A DNA stretch of 9,798 nt from Candidatus Omnitrophota bacterium (GTDB lineage: Bacteria > Omnitrophota > Omnitrophia > Omnitrophales > Aquincolibacteriaceae): NCBI GenBank assembly GCA_023247135.1, contig JAHFHB010000050.1, positions 1 through 9,798 of the forward strand, in the 5' to 3' direction. A model generated the notes under the pieces. The model worked only from the letters and a program-made list of their open reading frames with translations, did no database searches and was not told the origin of the DNA. Numbering within the stretch: the stretch's first letter is position 1; the number at the start of each line of letters is the position of its first letter. Below are positions 1 through 5,896 of the stretch, one piece after another. Made by a program: the position numbers and the translations under genes.

Positions 1-95
1 GAGCGGCCCTGGGTCAATCCCTGCCAGGTATCGCGCGCATTCAGTCCGAGGGGGCTGACGAGACCGATGCCCGTCACCACCACCCGCCGGTTCAT
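1..95 (-). CDS. Beta-ketoacyl synthase, N-terminal fragment (cut by window edge)
   Basis: The first 31 codons read MNRRVVVTGIGLVSPLGLNA..., the standard N-terminus of FabF/FabB-type ketosynthases (RRVVVTGxGxxSPLG). The rest lies outside the window, so the catalytic Cys-His-His triad cannot be checked. The ATG overlaps the TGA of the upstream chain-length-factor-like gene (ATGA, 4 bp), so the two are almost certainly translationally coupled. Because the upstream paralogue lacks catalytic residues, I infer that this gene encodes the active condensing subunit of a KS/CLF-type heterodimer. It could also be an independent FabF. Confidence 0.85.
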   Translation of the reverse strand, partial: MNRRVVVTGIGLVSPLGLNARDTWQGLTQGR

Positions 96-1372
96 CGCCG
101 CACCGCCAGGCAGGCATTTTGCCCGCCAAATCCAAAGGAATTAAAAAGAAAACTGCGCGCGGAACTCTGCCGGCCTTTGCCTTTGACAATCGGAAGGTCG
201 CAGGCCGGCGCAGGCCGTTCAAAATTGGCCAGAGGCGGAATCACGCCATCTCGCAGAGCCAGAAGACCTGCCGCGATTTCAATGCCGCCGGAAGCGTAGA
301 CGCCATGTCCCGTGATCGGTTTGACCCCCGTCACGCAAAGTTCGCCGAAATGGCTCTCAAAAAGCGAATGAATCGCCAGCGCTTCCTGGTCGTCCTCCTG
401 CGGAACTCCGCTGCCATTGGCGAGAATGAAATCGATATCGCCTGAATCCAGCTGGCTTTCTTCAAGCGCCCGGGTCATGGCCAGCCGCTTGCCGGTGTAA
501 TCCTGAGCCGCCCGCGGATCCGGGTTAAAGTCCGAGGAATCCCCGTAGCCTAGAATTTCACCATAAATTTTTGCGCCGCGCTTGACGGCATGGCCGTGCT
601 CTTCAAGCACCAGAAAACCAGAGCCTTCGCCCAAAAAAAGGCCGTCGTGCCGCTCGTCAAAGGGGCAATAGGCTTTGGCTGAAAACTCACTGCGACTCGA
701 TAAAAGGCCCAGGAGCCGGAACCGTGAGATCGCGATCGGATTGATTTTAGAATCCGTACCGCCGGCCAGCATCAAATCCGCGTCGCCGCGGCGGATCACG
801 CGACAGGCTTCACCAATGGCTTGCGCGCCGGCCGCCGCCGAAGTCGTCAGCGTGTTGCTCGGCCCCCGGAAACCGTGCGCAATAGCCACGTGACAGGCCG
901 GCATATTCGGCAGGTACTTTAAAAACCAGAGCGGAAACAGGGCGCGAATGCCTTCCCGGCCAAAACGGTTCAGGCTAAATTCGCCGTTTTCATCGAGGGC
1001 AGCGCGAATGCCCGCACTGATCTCATCCAAATCCGTATTGAGCACGCCGGCGCCCAGAGAGATGCCGCAGCGCCAGCTCTCCTGCGCTTCAGGCTTAAAT
1101 CCGGCATTCTGCAGGGCCAGCCCGCTTGCGGCAACCGCCAGCTGAATTTCCCGGGACATGACCTTGAGCTGTTTGCGCTGCAGGATAAAATCTTCCGGCT
1201 TGAAATCCGGGATGCGCCCGTATCCGTTGAGAGGCTCGGCATCCGGCGCCGCGGTCTGGCAGGGTTCGATTTTTGAATCCGCGGCAAGCACGGCTTTCCA
1301 ATAGGGTTCGAGGCCAATGCCGGCAGGGCTCACGATTCCAATGCCGCTGATCACAATCCGCCGTGAGGTCAA
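92..1372 (-). CDS. Ketosynthase-like protein without catalytic Cys (chain-length-factor-like)
   Basis: This 426-residue protein has the full thiolase-fold ketosynthase layout: N-terminal RRIVISGIGIVSPAG, the GDADLMLAGG stretch near 196-205, CPFDxxxDGLFLGEGSG near 236-251, and C-terminal FNSFGFGGQNA near 410-420. The nucleophile region (FabF TACTSG) reads TTSAAAG here, which puts Ala179 at the Cys position. The first catalytic His (FabF NAHGTS) reads LANGSG, giving Asn319. The Lys351 and His356 equivalents (KPITGH) remain. It therefore should not form an acyl-enzyme and resembles the chain length factor subunit of type II PKS and aryl-polyene synthases, although classical CLFs usually carry Gln at the Cys position. 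The start is TTG, with AAAAGGG 6 nt upstream and a 4-bp overlap (TTGA) with the preceding hot-dog gene. It is probably the partner of the ketosynthase that follows. Confidence 0.85.
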   Translation of the reverse strand: MTSRRIVISGIGIVSPAGIGLEPYWKAVLAADSKIEPCQTAAPDAEPLNGYGRIPDFKPEDFILQRKQLKVMSREIQLAVAASGLALQNAGFKPEAQESWRCGISLGAGVLNTDLDEISAGIRAALDENGEFSLNRFGREGIRALFPLWFLKYLPNMPACHVAIAHGFRGPSNTLTTSAAAGAQAIGEACRVIRRGDADLMLAGGTDSKINPIAISRFRLLGLLSSRSEFSAKAYCPFDERHDGLFLGEGSGFLVLEEHGHAVKRGAKIYGEILGYGDSSDFNPDPRAAQDYTGKRLAMTRALEESQLDSGDIDFILANGSGVPQEDDQEALAIHSLFESHFGELCVTGVKPITGHGVYASGGIEIAAGLLALRDGVIPPLANFERPAPACDLPIVKGKGRQSSARSFLFNSFGFGGQNACLAVRR

Positions 1373-1827
1373 GAAATACCCTTTTCTGATTTGAGGATTT
1401 TTGAGCGTACCTGGTAGCCTTCCATGAAGGCCCGGTGGAATGAGACCGGCGTACTGGAATTTTTATTCAGGCCCGGAACACGCGCCAAAAGAAAGCGCGC
1501 CTGGGCAAGGATGATTCCAGAGCCCGACTTCACGGACGCATCCAGCCAGGCGCCTTCTTCGCGAACTTCGCTGAGCCGGGCCTCGATCCTGAGACCGGCC
1601 GTATCCGACGGCGAAACTGAAAAATCCGCGGAGTCCACTTTGGCAAAAACAAGGTCGGATTGAAAATCATCGAGAACACCCAAGGCGAGGCCGCCCGTCT
1701 GCGCCATCATCTCCAGCAAGAGCAGTTCCCGCTGAACACCGTCATTTGCGGCCGGCAGCTGCGCCCGGGTGACGGCACTGCCCGCCGGGTCAATCTCCTC
1801 AATCGCCTGTAGCAGATGCCAGCGCAC
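1369..1827 (-). CDS. FabZ-like hot-dog protein lacking the catalytic His loop
   Basis: The 152 residues align by eye with FabZ/FabA-type dehydratases. RWHLLQAIEEIDPAGSA at the N-terminus resembles the usual lead-in strand. LLLLEMMAQTGGLALG (35-50) is the hot-dog central helix, with Glu39 in the place of the catalytic Glu. DLVFAKVDSADFSVSPSD and a later IILAQARFLL match the beta-sheet core. The loop that normally carries the catalytic His (HFPxxPxxPGVL) is missing and replaced by a short stretch around residues 27-35. It is therefore probably a non-catalytic partner of the FabZ-like protein encoded two genes upstream, or a binding/structural subunit. The basic, Ser-rich tail (about 118-152) is not part of the fold. 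The start is GTG without a clear Shine-Dalgarno. The gene lies 18 bp after the ACP stop and in the same frame. Confidence 0.75.
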   Translation of the reverse strand: MRWHLLQAIEEIDPAGSAVTRAQLPAANDGVQRELLLLEMMAQTGGLALGVLDDFQSDLVFAKVDSADFSVSPSDTAGLRIEARLSEVREEGAWLDASVKSGSGIILAQARFLLARVPGLNKNSSTPVSFHRAFMEGYQVRSKILKSEKGIS

Positions 1828-1845
1828 GAAGAATGCTAAGCCCGC

Positions 1846-2241
1846 TTAGGAAACATGCGCACCGTTGGTCACGCGGTCTTTCATGTAGCTGACAACCATG
1901 CGGACGGTAAAAAAATCGGCGAGACGCGAAACAGAAGGATCTTTGGCAAAGCTGTCCAGTTCCATAAAGGGTAGTTTCTGTTTCAGCACTTCCAGTCCTT
2001 CCGCCGTGACTTTTCCCTCTTTGATCAGGCCTTCCTGGTTCAAGATGTTCCCCGGGAAAAGCTCCCCGCTCGGAATTTTAACGTTGAACGTTTTTTCCAG
2101 CCGGAAAAGGATATCGATAAAATCGATGGATTCGGCGCCCAGGTCGCGCACGAGGGAAGAATCCATGTCCATCTCGCTTTTGTCGACGCCCAAAGCACCA
2201 GACAAAGTTTCTTTTATTTTTTCAAAAATCTCATCTTCCAT
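1846..2241 (-). CDS. Acyl carrier protein with a C-terminal extension
   Basis: A 131-residue protein whose first half is a typical ACP: MEDEIFEKIKETLSGALGV (helix I), then DLGAESIDFIDILFRLEKTF, with Ser38 as the predicted phosphopantetheine attachment site at the start of helix II. Usual ACPs have about 80 residues. Here roughly 45 extra residues follow KIPSGELFP (about 54-100), before a final helix containing LADFFTVRMVVSYMKDRV, which looks like the normal ACP helix III/IV region displaced to the end. I take this as an insertion, not a second domain. The ATG at 2241 is preferred over an in-frame TTG at 2262 because the bases after that TTG (AAGGAGG) form the Shine-Dalgarno for the ATG. The gene overlaps the preceding dehydratase by 11 bp. 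It presumably tethers the acyl intermediates of this operon. Confidence 0.9.
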   Translation of the reverse strand: MEDEIFEKIKETLSGALGVDKSEMDMDSSLVRDLGAESIDFIDILFRLEKTFNVKIPSGELFPGNILNQEGLIKEGKVTAEGLEVLKQKLPFMELDSFAKDPSVSRLADFFTVRMVVSYMKDRVTNGAHVS

Positions 2242-2623
2242 AAGCCTCACTGCCTCCTTCAAACTTAAGCGTCACTCGCGCGGATACAGCCGTTACGGAC
2301 CCGCAGTCCAAACGCACCTTCCAGATTTCCTGCCCGTACGCGGCAGAAACACGCTCGGATTGCGAATGCCATTCATCCCCGGGCTTCAAAAAACTCTGAA
2401 AGCGCACCGCTTTCAAACCGGCAACCCGCACACCGCGGGGCGGCGGCACAATCGTTCTTTTAAGAATTTCAAGCGTCAGTACGCCGGGCAAAACGGGGAA
2501 ATCCGGGAAATGATCCAGAAAAAGTTCCAGGTCTTCCGGGATGCGCCCCCGCGCACAAACACGCGCCCCCTCATGATCAACCGTACGCTCAAACGGATCA
2601 AGTGCTTTCACGCGCTCACGCAT
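2231..2623 (-). CDS. FabZ-like 3-hydroxyacyl-ACP dehydratase (hot-dog fold)
   Basis: A 130-residue single hot-dog domain. The signature DHFPDFPVLPGVLTLE (37-52) matches FabZ GHFPxxPxxPGVLxxE, with His38 and Glu52 as the predicted catalytic pair that dehydrates 3-hydroxyacyl-ACP to trans-2-enoyl-ACP. The strands AGLKAVRFQSFLKPGDEW (about 68-85) and TAVSARVTLKF (about 111-121) complete the fold. The residues after Glu (ILKRT) differ from the usual AMAQ helix, so the substrate tunnel may differ from housekeeping FabZ. The ATG overlaps the stop of the methyltransferase gene by 8 bp (ATGCGTGA). Given a His-less hot-dog paralogue in the same operon, a heterodimer is possible, as reported for the ApeI/ApeP pair of aryl-polyene synthases. 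A housekeeping FabZ role is the alternative. Confidence 0.85.
   Translation of the reverse strand: MRERVKALDPFERTVDHEGARVCARGRIPEDLELFLDHFPDFPVLPGVLTLEILKRTIVPPPRGVRVAGLKAVRFQSFLKPGDEWHSQSERVSAAYGQEIWKVRLDCGSVTAVSARVTLKFEGGSEAYGR
2250..2259 (-). promoter_or_regulatory. Shine-Dalgarno deciding the ACP start
   Basis: On the minus strand the sequence GAAGGAGGC precedes ATG 2241 with a spacer of about 10 nt. It lies inside the 3' end of the upstream dehydratase gene. It rules out the longer TTG-started reading, because that reading would translate through this site. Confidence 0.6.
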
Positions 2624-3248
2624 CCAGTTCCAAAATAAAAATTCCGTTCAAAATATTCAGTCCGCAAAGCCTCGTATCCACGGCCTGCTCGCGCACCGTA
2701 CGAAGCCCAAATCCCAGGAAGAATTTTTTCCAAGCCTCGGCGTCTTTAAACCCGCAGGGGTGTCCGACCCATTCAAAGTTGTAAAGCCGGTCGCGCAGCT
2801 CAGTCCATAAGCGCCCGGCCGCGTGGTTGAAAAGATCCTCCACCACAATGATGCGCTTGCGCGTCACGCGGCAAGCCTCACGCAGCACGGCCGCCTGATC
2901 GGGAATGTGGTGCAGTACCGTAATCAGCAGACTCACATCAAAGGCTTTATCCGGAAACGGCATTTCGGTTCCGTCGTACATCACAACCGGAGCCCGCTGA
3001 TAGCGTGGCAGCACCACATCCAACACCACCGGATGATGCCCGCGCCGCCGCAGCGGTTCTTCATAGAAGCCCCAGCGCCCCCCGATATCCAGCACCGCAG
3101 AACCGGCCGGAATGTCCTTTTCAAACAGCGTAACAAAGAAATCCGCGCGCCGCTGAAGGTCTTCTGCGGCCCAGCGGGAGGTCACGCGATCCAGCAGACT
3201 GCTTTGAAAATTCCTGATTCTGTTTTGCAAACCGCTAAAAGCAGCCAT
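2616..3248 (-). CDS. Class I SAM-dependent methyltransferase
   Basis: A 210-residue protein with a Methyltransf_11-type Rossmann core. Motif I is AVLDIGGRWGFYEE (51-64). An acidic strand-2 end follows at HPVVLDVVLP, then MPFPDKAFDVSLLITVLHHIPD (96-117), the usual post-II/IV region with DVxLxxxVLHH, and a REACRVTRKRIIVVED strand (123-138). About 40 residues precede the core, so a substrate cap is likely. The family covers O-, C- and N-methylation of small molecules and lipids, and the substrate cannot be read from the sequence. As first gene of the operon, overlapping the dehydratase by 8 bp, it probably methylates the acyl or polyene product or a head group. No clear Shine-Dalgarno precedes ATG 3248. 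Confidence 0.85.
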   Translation of the reverse strand: MAAFSGLQNRIRNFQSSLLDRVTSRWAAEDLQRRADFFVTLFEKDIPAGSAVLDIGGRWGFYEEPLRRRGHHPVVLDVVLPRYQRAPVVMYDGTEMPFPDKAFDVSLLITVLHHIPDQAAVLREACRVTRKRIIVVEDLFNHAAGRLWTELRDRLYNFEWVGHPCGFKDAEAWKKFFLGFGLRTVREQAVDTRLCGLNILNGIFILELDA

Positions 3249-3266
3249 AAATTGAATGCCGGCCGA

Positions 3267-3295
3267 ATTTTAGCATGGCCCCCAGACGCGACCAA
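3267..3295 (-). promoter_or_regulatory. Candidate sigma70 promoter of the methyltransferase-KS operon
   Basis: On the minus strand, TTGGTC (3290-3295) and TAAAAT (3267-3272) are separated by 17 bp. The -10 hexamer is preceded by TGC, giving an extended -10 (TGnTAAAAT). The predicted transcript would start around 3260, only about 12 nt before the methyltransferase ATG. The -35 box is weak (3 of 6). Confidence 0.4.
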
Positions 3296-3396
3296 GCACT
3301 TTATTCCCCCTTCAGGCCGCTTCGACCCGCCGCAAATGCTGCTGCTGCCGTCTTTTAAAGTTGATTTCCTCAACTCCGGCAGCTAAGCTGTTCGAC

Positions 3397-4161
3397 ATGC
3401 CCACTCCCAAACCTCTTGAAGGCAAGACAGCGCTCATCACAGGTTCTTCGCGCGGCATCGGCAAAGCCATTGCGCTCCAGTTGGCGTCTCAGGGCGCCGA
3501 CATCGCCGTCAACTACGTCTTGAATGAAGCGGCCGCCTCCGAAACGGTCGAAGCCGTCAAAGCCTGCGGGGTTCAATCTGCGGCATTTCAAGCCAATGTC
3601 TCGGACACCGCAGATCAAACGCGCCTGGTCACAGGCTGTCTTGAACGCTTTGGGCAAATAGACATTCTCGTCCACAACGCCGCATTGGGAGCCTTTAAAC
3701 CGGTTCTTAAATTGAAACCGAATCAGTGGGACCTTTCGATGAATGTCAACGCCAAGGCGCTTCTGGAATTGACTCAGAAAGTGGTTCCGGATATGCGCAA
3801 ACGCCCGGGCGGCGTCATCCTGGCGCTCTCAAGTCTGGGAGCGCACCGCTTTATTCCGAATTACGGTGCGATCGGTATTTCAAAGGCCGCTCTGGAAACT
3901 CTGGTGCGCTACCTCGCGGTGGAATTAGCGCCGGAGGGGATCCGGGTCAATGCCATTTCCGGCGGGCTGGTCGATACCGATGCGATCCGGCACTTCCCCG
4001 ATTACGAAAAACTCCGGCAAAAAGTCGTGGGAAAAACTCCGGCCGGCCGTATCGGATCGCCTGAGGACCTGGCGCGCATCGCCGGATTTCTCGCTTCATC
4101 CGACTCCGCCTGGATCACCGGCCAAACCCTCATCGCCGACGGCGGCCTCTCCCTCGTCTAG
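3397..4161 (+). CDS. fabL: Enoyl-ACP reductase, FabL type (SDR family)
   Basis: A 254-residue short-chain dehydrogenase/reductase that reduces enoyl-ACP in the last step of each fatty-acid elongation round. TGSSRGIG (15-22) is the cofactor-binding glycine motif, NNA-like HNAA (93-96) follows, and the active site is Tyr156-x6-Lys163 (IPNYGAIGISKAAL). FabG ketoreductases have Tyr-x3-Lys, whereas the x6 spacing is diagnostic of enoyl reductases (FabI/FabL). Stretches such as SSLG-R, SKAALETLVRYLAVELAP, AISGGLVDTDA-RHFP, TPAGR and ITGQTLIADGG-SL closely follow my memory of Bacillus subtilis FabL. I chose ATG 3397 because residues from there begin the usual N-terminus. A TTG at 3361 would add 12 atypical residues. 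Neither start has a good Shine-Dalgarno. The gene diverges from the KS/ACP operon across about 150 bp and may supply it. Confidence 0.88.
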   Translation: MPTPKPLEGKTALITGSSRGIGKAIALQLASQGADIAVNYVLNEAAASETVEAVKACGVQSAAFQANVSDTADQTRLVTGCLERFGQIDILVHNAALGAFKPVLKLKPNQWDLSMNVNAKALLELTQKVVPDMRKRPGGVILALSSLGAHRFIPNYGAIGISKAALETLVRYLAVELAPEGIRVNAISGGLVDTDAIRHFPDYEKLRQKVVGKTPAGRIGSPEDLARIAGFLASSDSAWITGQTLIADGGLSLV

Positions 4162-4221
4162 ACGTCAGGGATTTTTTTATCGTTGCCCCTCAGGCATTTA
4201 TTTTCAGATATTTCTTTTTTT

Positions 4222-4311
4222 GTAGGGAACAGGCAACTCCAGACGACGGCTTTCCCTTGCCGTCGCTGGATAGTCCCAACGCATCGGCGTTGGGGCATGT
4301 CTGTTCCCTAC
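4222..4311. repeat. Three-stem palindromic element between convergent genes
   Basis: The outer stem GTAGGGAACAG (4222-4232) pairs perfectly with CTGTTCCCTAC (4301-4311) and can be extended by three pairs, one of them G-T. Inside are two further hairpins. TCCAG-A-CGACGGC (4238-4250) pairs with GCCGTCG-CTGGA (4259-4270) with one bulged A and an 8-nt loop. CCCAACGC (4275-4282) pairs with GCGTTGGG (4287-4294) around the loop ATCG. Together they fold into a three-way junction of about 90 nt. It fills the convergent fabL-lnt gap (4162-4342), where I see no gene. It is probably a REP/MITE-like dispersed element that could also act as a bidirectional terminator. A T-run (4214-4221) lies on its left flank. 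Confidence 0.75.
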
Positions 4312-4342
4312 GAGCACGATCGAATCCGAAAAACCATTTAGT

Positions 4343-5896
4343 TTATTTTGAGAACTTAACACTCAGCCAGCCGGTGAAAAAAAGCAGCGCCATGAAAAAT
4401 GCATTGGCATACGGAAACAGATAGCCGTAGCGGACATAGGCTGTTTCTCCCACGCCGGTTTCAAGCAATCCCGTCGCATGCCCGGCCGTAAAAAGTTCTT
4501 TGCCGTCTTTGGACTGAACCGCGCCAAAAACCTTGCCGCGGCGTGAAATAAACGCGGACACCCCGGTGTTCGCCGCGCGCGCGATCGGCAAACCGGTTTC
4601 CACGGCGCGAAAAACGGAAGCCGCCAGATGCTGATACGGCGCAGGGCTGGGGCCAAACCAGGAATCATTGGTGACGACGACCAAAAAATGCGCGCCGCGC
4701 CGGGCAAACTCATGCGTGAGGGTTGGAAAGGTGTCCTCAAAACAAATCAGCGCGGCAAACGGAACGTCGCCATAAAGTTTGAAGAGTTTGTACTCACGGC
4801 CCGCAGAGAAATCGCCCACGCCGAAGGCATCCGCCAGCGGCATCAGCCAGCCGAAAAGAAATTTCAGCGGCACATACTCGCCGAACGGAACGAGTTTTAT
4901 TTTATCGTAGCGCTGTTCCATACTCCCCTGCAGGGAAACGGGACCCAGTTTTGGCGAAACCAGATAAGCACTGTTGTAATAAAGACCAGCCGCTTCATAA
5001 TGAGGACTGCCGACTAAAATAGACGCTCCGGTTTTCGCAGACAGCTCGCGAATGGACTCCGCCTCAACGTCTTTGTTGAAATATCCCGGGAAGGACGCTT
5101 CCGGCCACACGATCAGATCCGGTGATTCAAAGGCGGAAAGCTGCGAAAGTTTGAGGTGAATCTCCATGATTTTTTTTCGCGCGTCCGGATGCCATTTAAT
5201 TTCTTCGGGAATATTGCCCTGGATGACGCTCACGCGAAAGTTTTCTCCCGCAGGCTGCTGGAAATCAAGAACCCGTTTGCCGTAAGCCAGCAGTCCGGCC
5301 GTCACCAGCAGGGCCAGCGCGAGAATCAGCGCGCAAGAAACCCGCCGGCGGGCACGCCAGGCTTTCAGCGCTTCCCAAAGCGCCGCGCTGGTGCACGCGA
5401 TGTAAAATCCCAGACCGTAGGCGCCAAACAGATTAGCGCTTTGCAGAAGCACGGCTTGTTTCCATTGCGAGTATCCCAGCAAATTCCAGCCAAACCCGAA
5501 AACGGGCATTTCAGAGCGCATCCATTCGCACAGCGTCCAGGCACCGGCCGTCCACAAAATCCGTAGAAGGCTGGAGCGCACGCGGCGGAATGAAAAATAA
5601 AGCAGGGCGAAAACTCCGAGGAAAAAAGCTTCGAGCAGGGCGCCGAAAATCCATCCCGCCGCCGCGACGTAAATAAACCAGTAAAGCCCGGGGATATGAA
5701 AACCGAGGCCGCAAAGGAATCCGCGCTGAAAGGCCTGGCGTTTTGTGACAGCATTTTCAAGTGCGGCAAAAAGAGGGATGAGCGCGAGGTAGGCGAGCGG
5801 GAAAAGTCCGGGACCCGGACCGCTCAAAAAAAGAAGCACTCCCGCCAGAAGCGGGCCGGCCCAGGCGCCCAAACCTAGTCCTGGCCGGCGCAGCAT
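4343..5896 (-). CDS. lnt: Apolipoprotein N-acyltransferase
   Basis: Lnt transfers the third acyl chain from phospholipid to the N-terminal Cys of lipoproteins in the inner membrane. The 517-residue protein (E. coli 512) begins with several hydrophobic segments (roughly 12-47, 57-103, 108-130, 157-175, 187-206). A carbon-nitrogen-hydrolase domain follows, and a last membrane helix lies near 493-511. The nitrilase-type triad is visible: Glu266 in IVWPEASFPG, Lys332 in RYDKIKLVPFGEYVP, and Cys385 in ALICFEDTFP. ATG 5896 lies within secA and gives a 22-bp overlap. A TTG at 5872 (residue 9), just after the secA stop and 6 nt after AGGA, is a credible alternative start. A TTG at 5923 is less likely. 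The gene is last in the prfB-secA-lnt block and is likely translated by coupling to secA. Confidence 0.95.
   Translation of the reverse strand: MLRRPGLGLGAWAGPLLAGVLLFLSGPGPGLFPLAYLALIPLFAALENAVTKRQAFQRGFLCGLGFHIPGLYWFIYVAAAGWIFGALLEAFFLGVFALLYFSFRRVRSSLLRILWTAGAWTLCEWMRSEMPVFGFGWNLLGYSQWKQAVLLQSANLFGAYGLGFYIACTSAALWEALKAWRARRRVSCALILALALLVTAGLLAYGKRVLDFQQPAGENFRVSVIQGNIPEEIKWHPDARKKIMEIHLKLSQLSAFESPDLIVWPEASFPGYFNKDVEAESIRELSAKTGASILVGSPHYEAAGLYYNSAYLVSPKLGPVSLQGSMEQRYDKIKLVPFGEYVPLKFLFGWLMPLADAFGVGDFSAGREYKLFKLYGDVPFAALICFEDTFPTLTHEFARRGAHFLVVVTNDSWFGPSPAPYQHLAASVFRAVETGLPIARAANTGVSAFISRRGKVFGAVQSKDGKELFTAGHATGLLETGVGETAYVRYGYLFPYANAFFMALLFFTGWLSVKFSK

Noticed and set aside
2242..2262. Longer ACP start (TTG at 2262)
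   Set aside because: This stretch contains the AAGGAGG ribosome binding site for ATG 2241, and the seven extra residues are not ACP-like.
1898..2638. Plus-strand open frame of 246 codons
   Set aside because: It lies antisense to the ACP and dehydratase genes, whose motifs and coupled starts are clear. Its own translation is Ser/Arg-rich with no domain.
3397..4161. FabG (3-ketoacyl-ACP reductase) identity
   Set aside because: The catalytic Tyr-Lys spacing is six residues, not three, and the whole sequence tracks FabL.
4222..4311. tRNA gene suggested by the cloverleaf-like fold
   Set aside because: There is no acceptor-end pattern, T-loop GTTCRA or seven-nt anticodon loop. The stem lengths and loops do not fit a tRNA.
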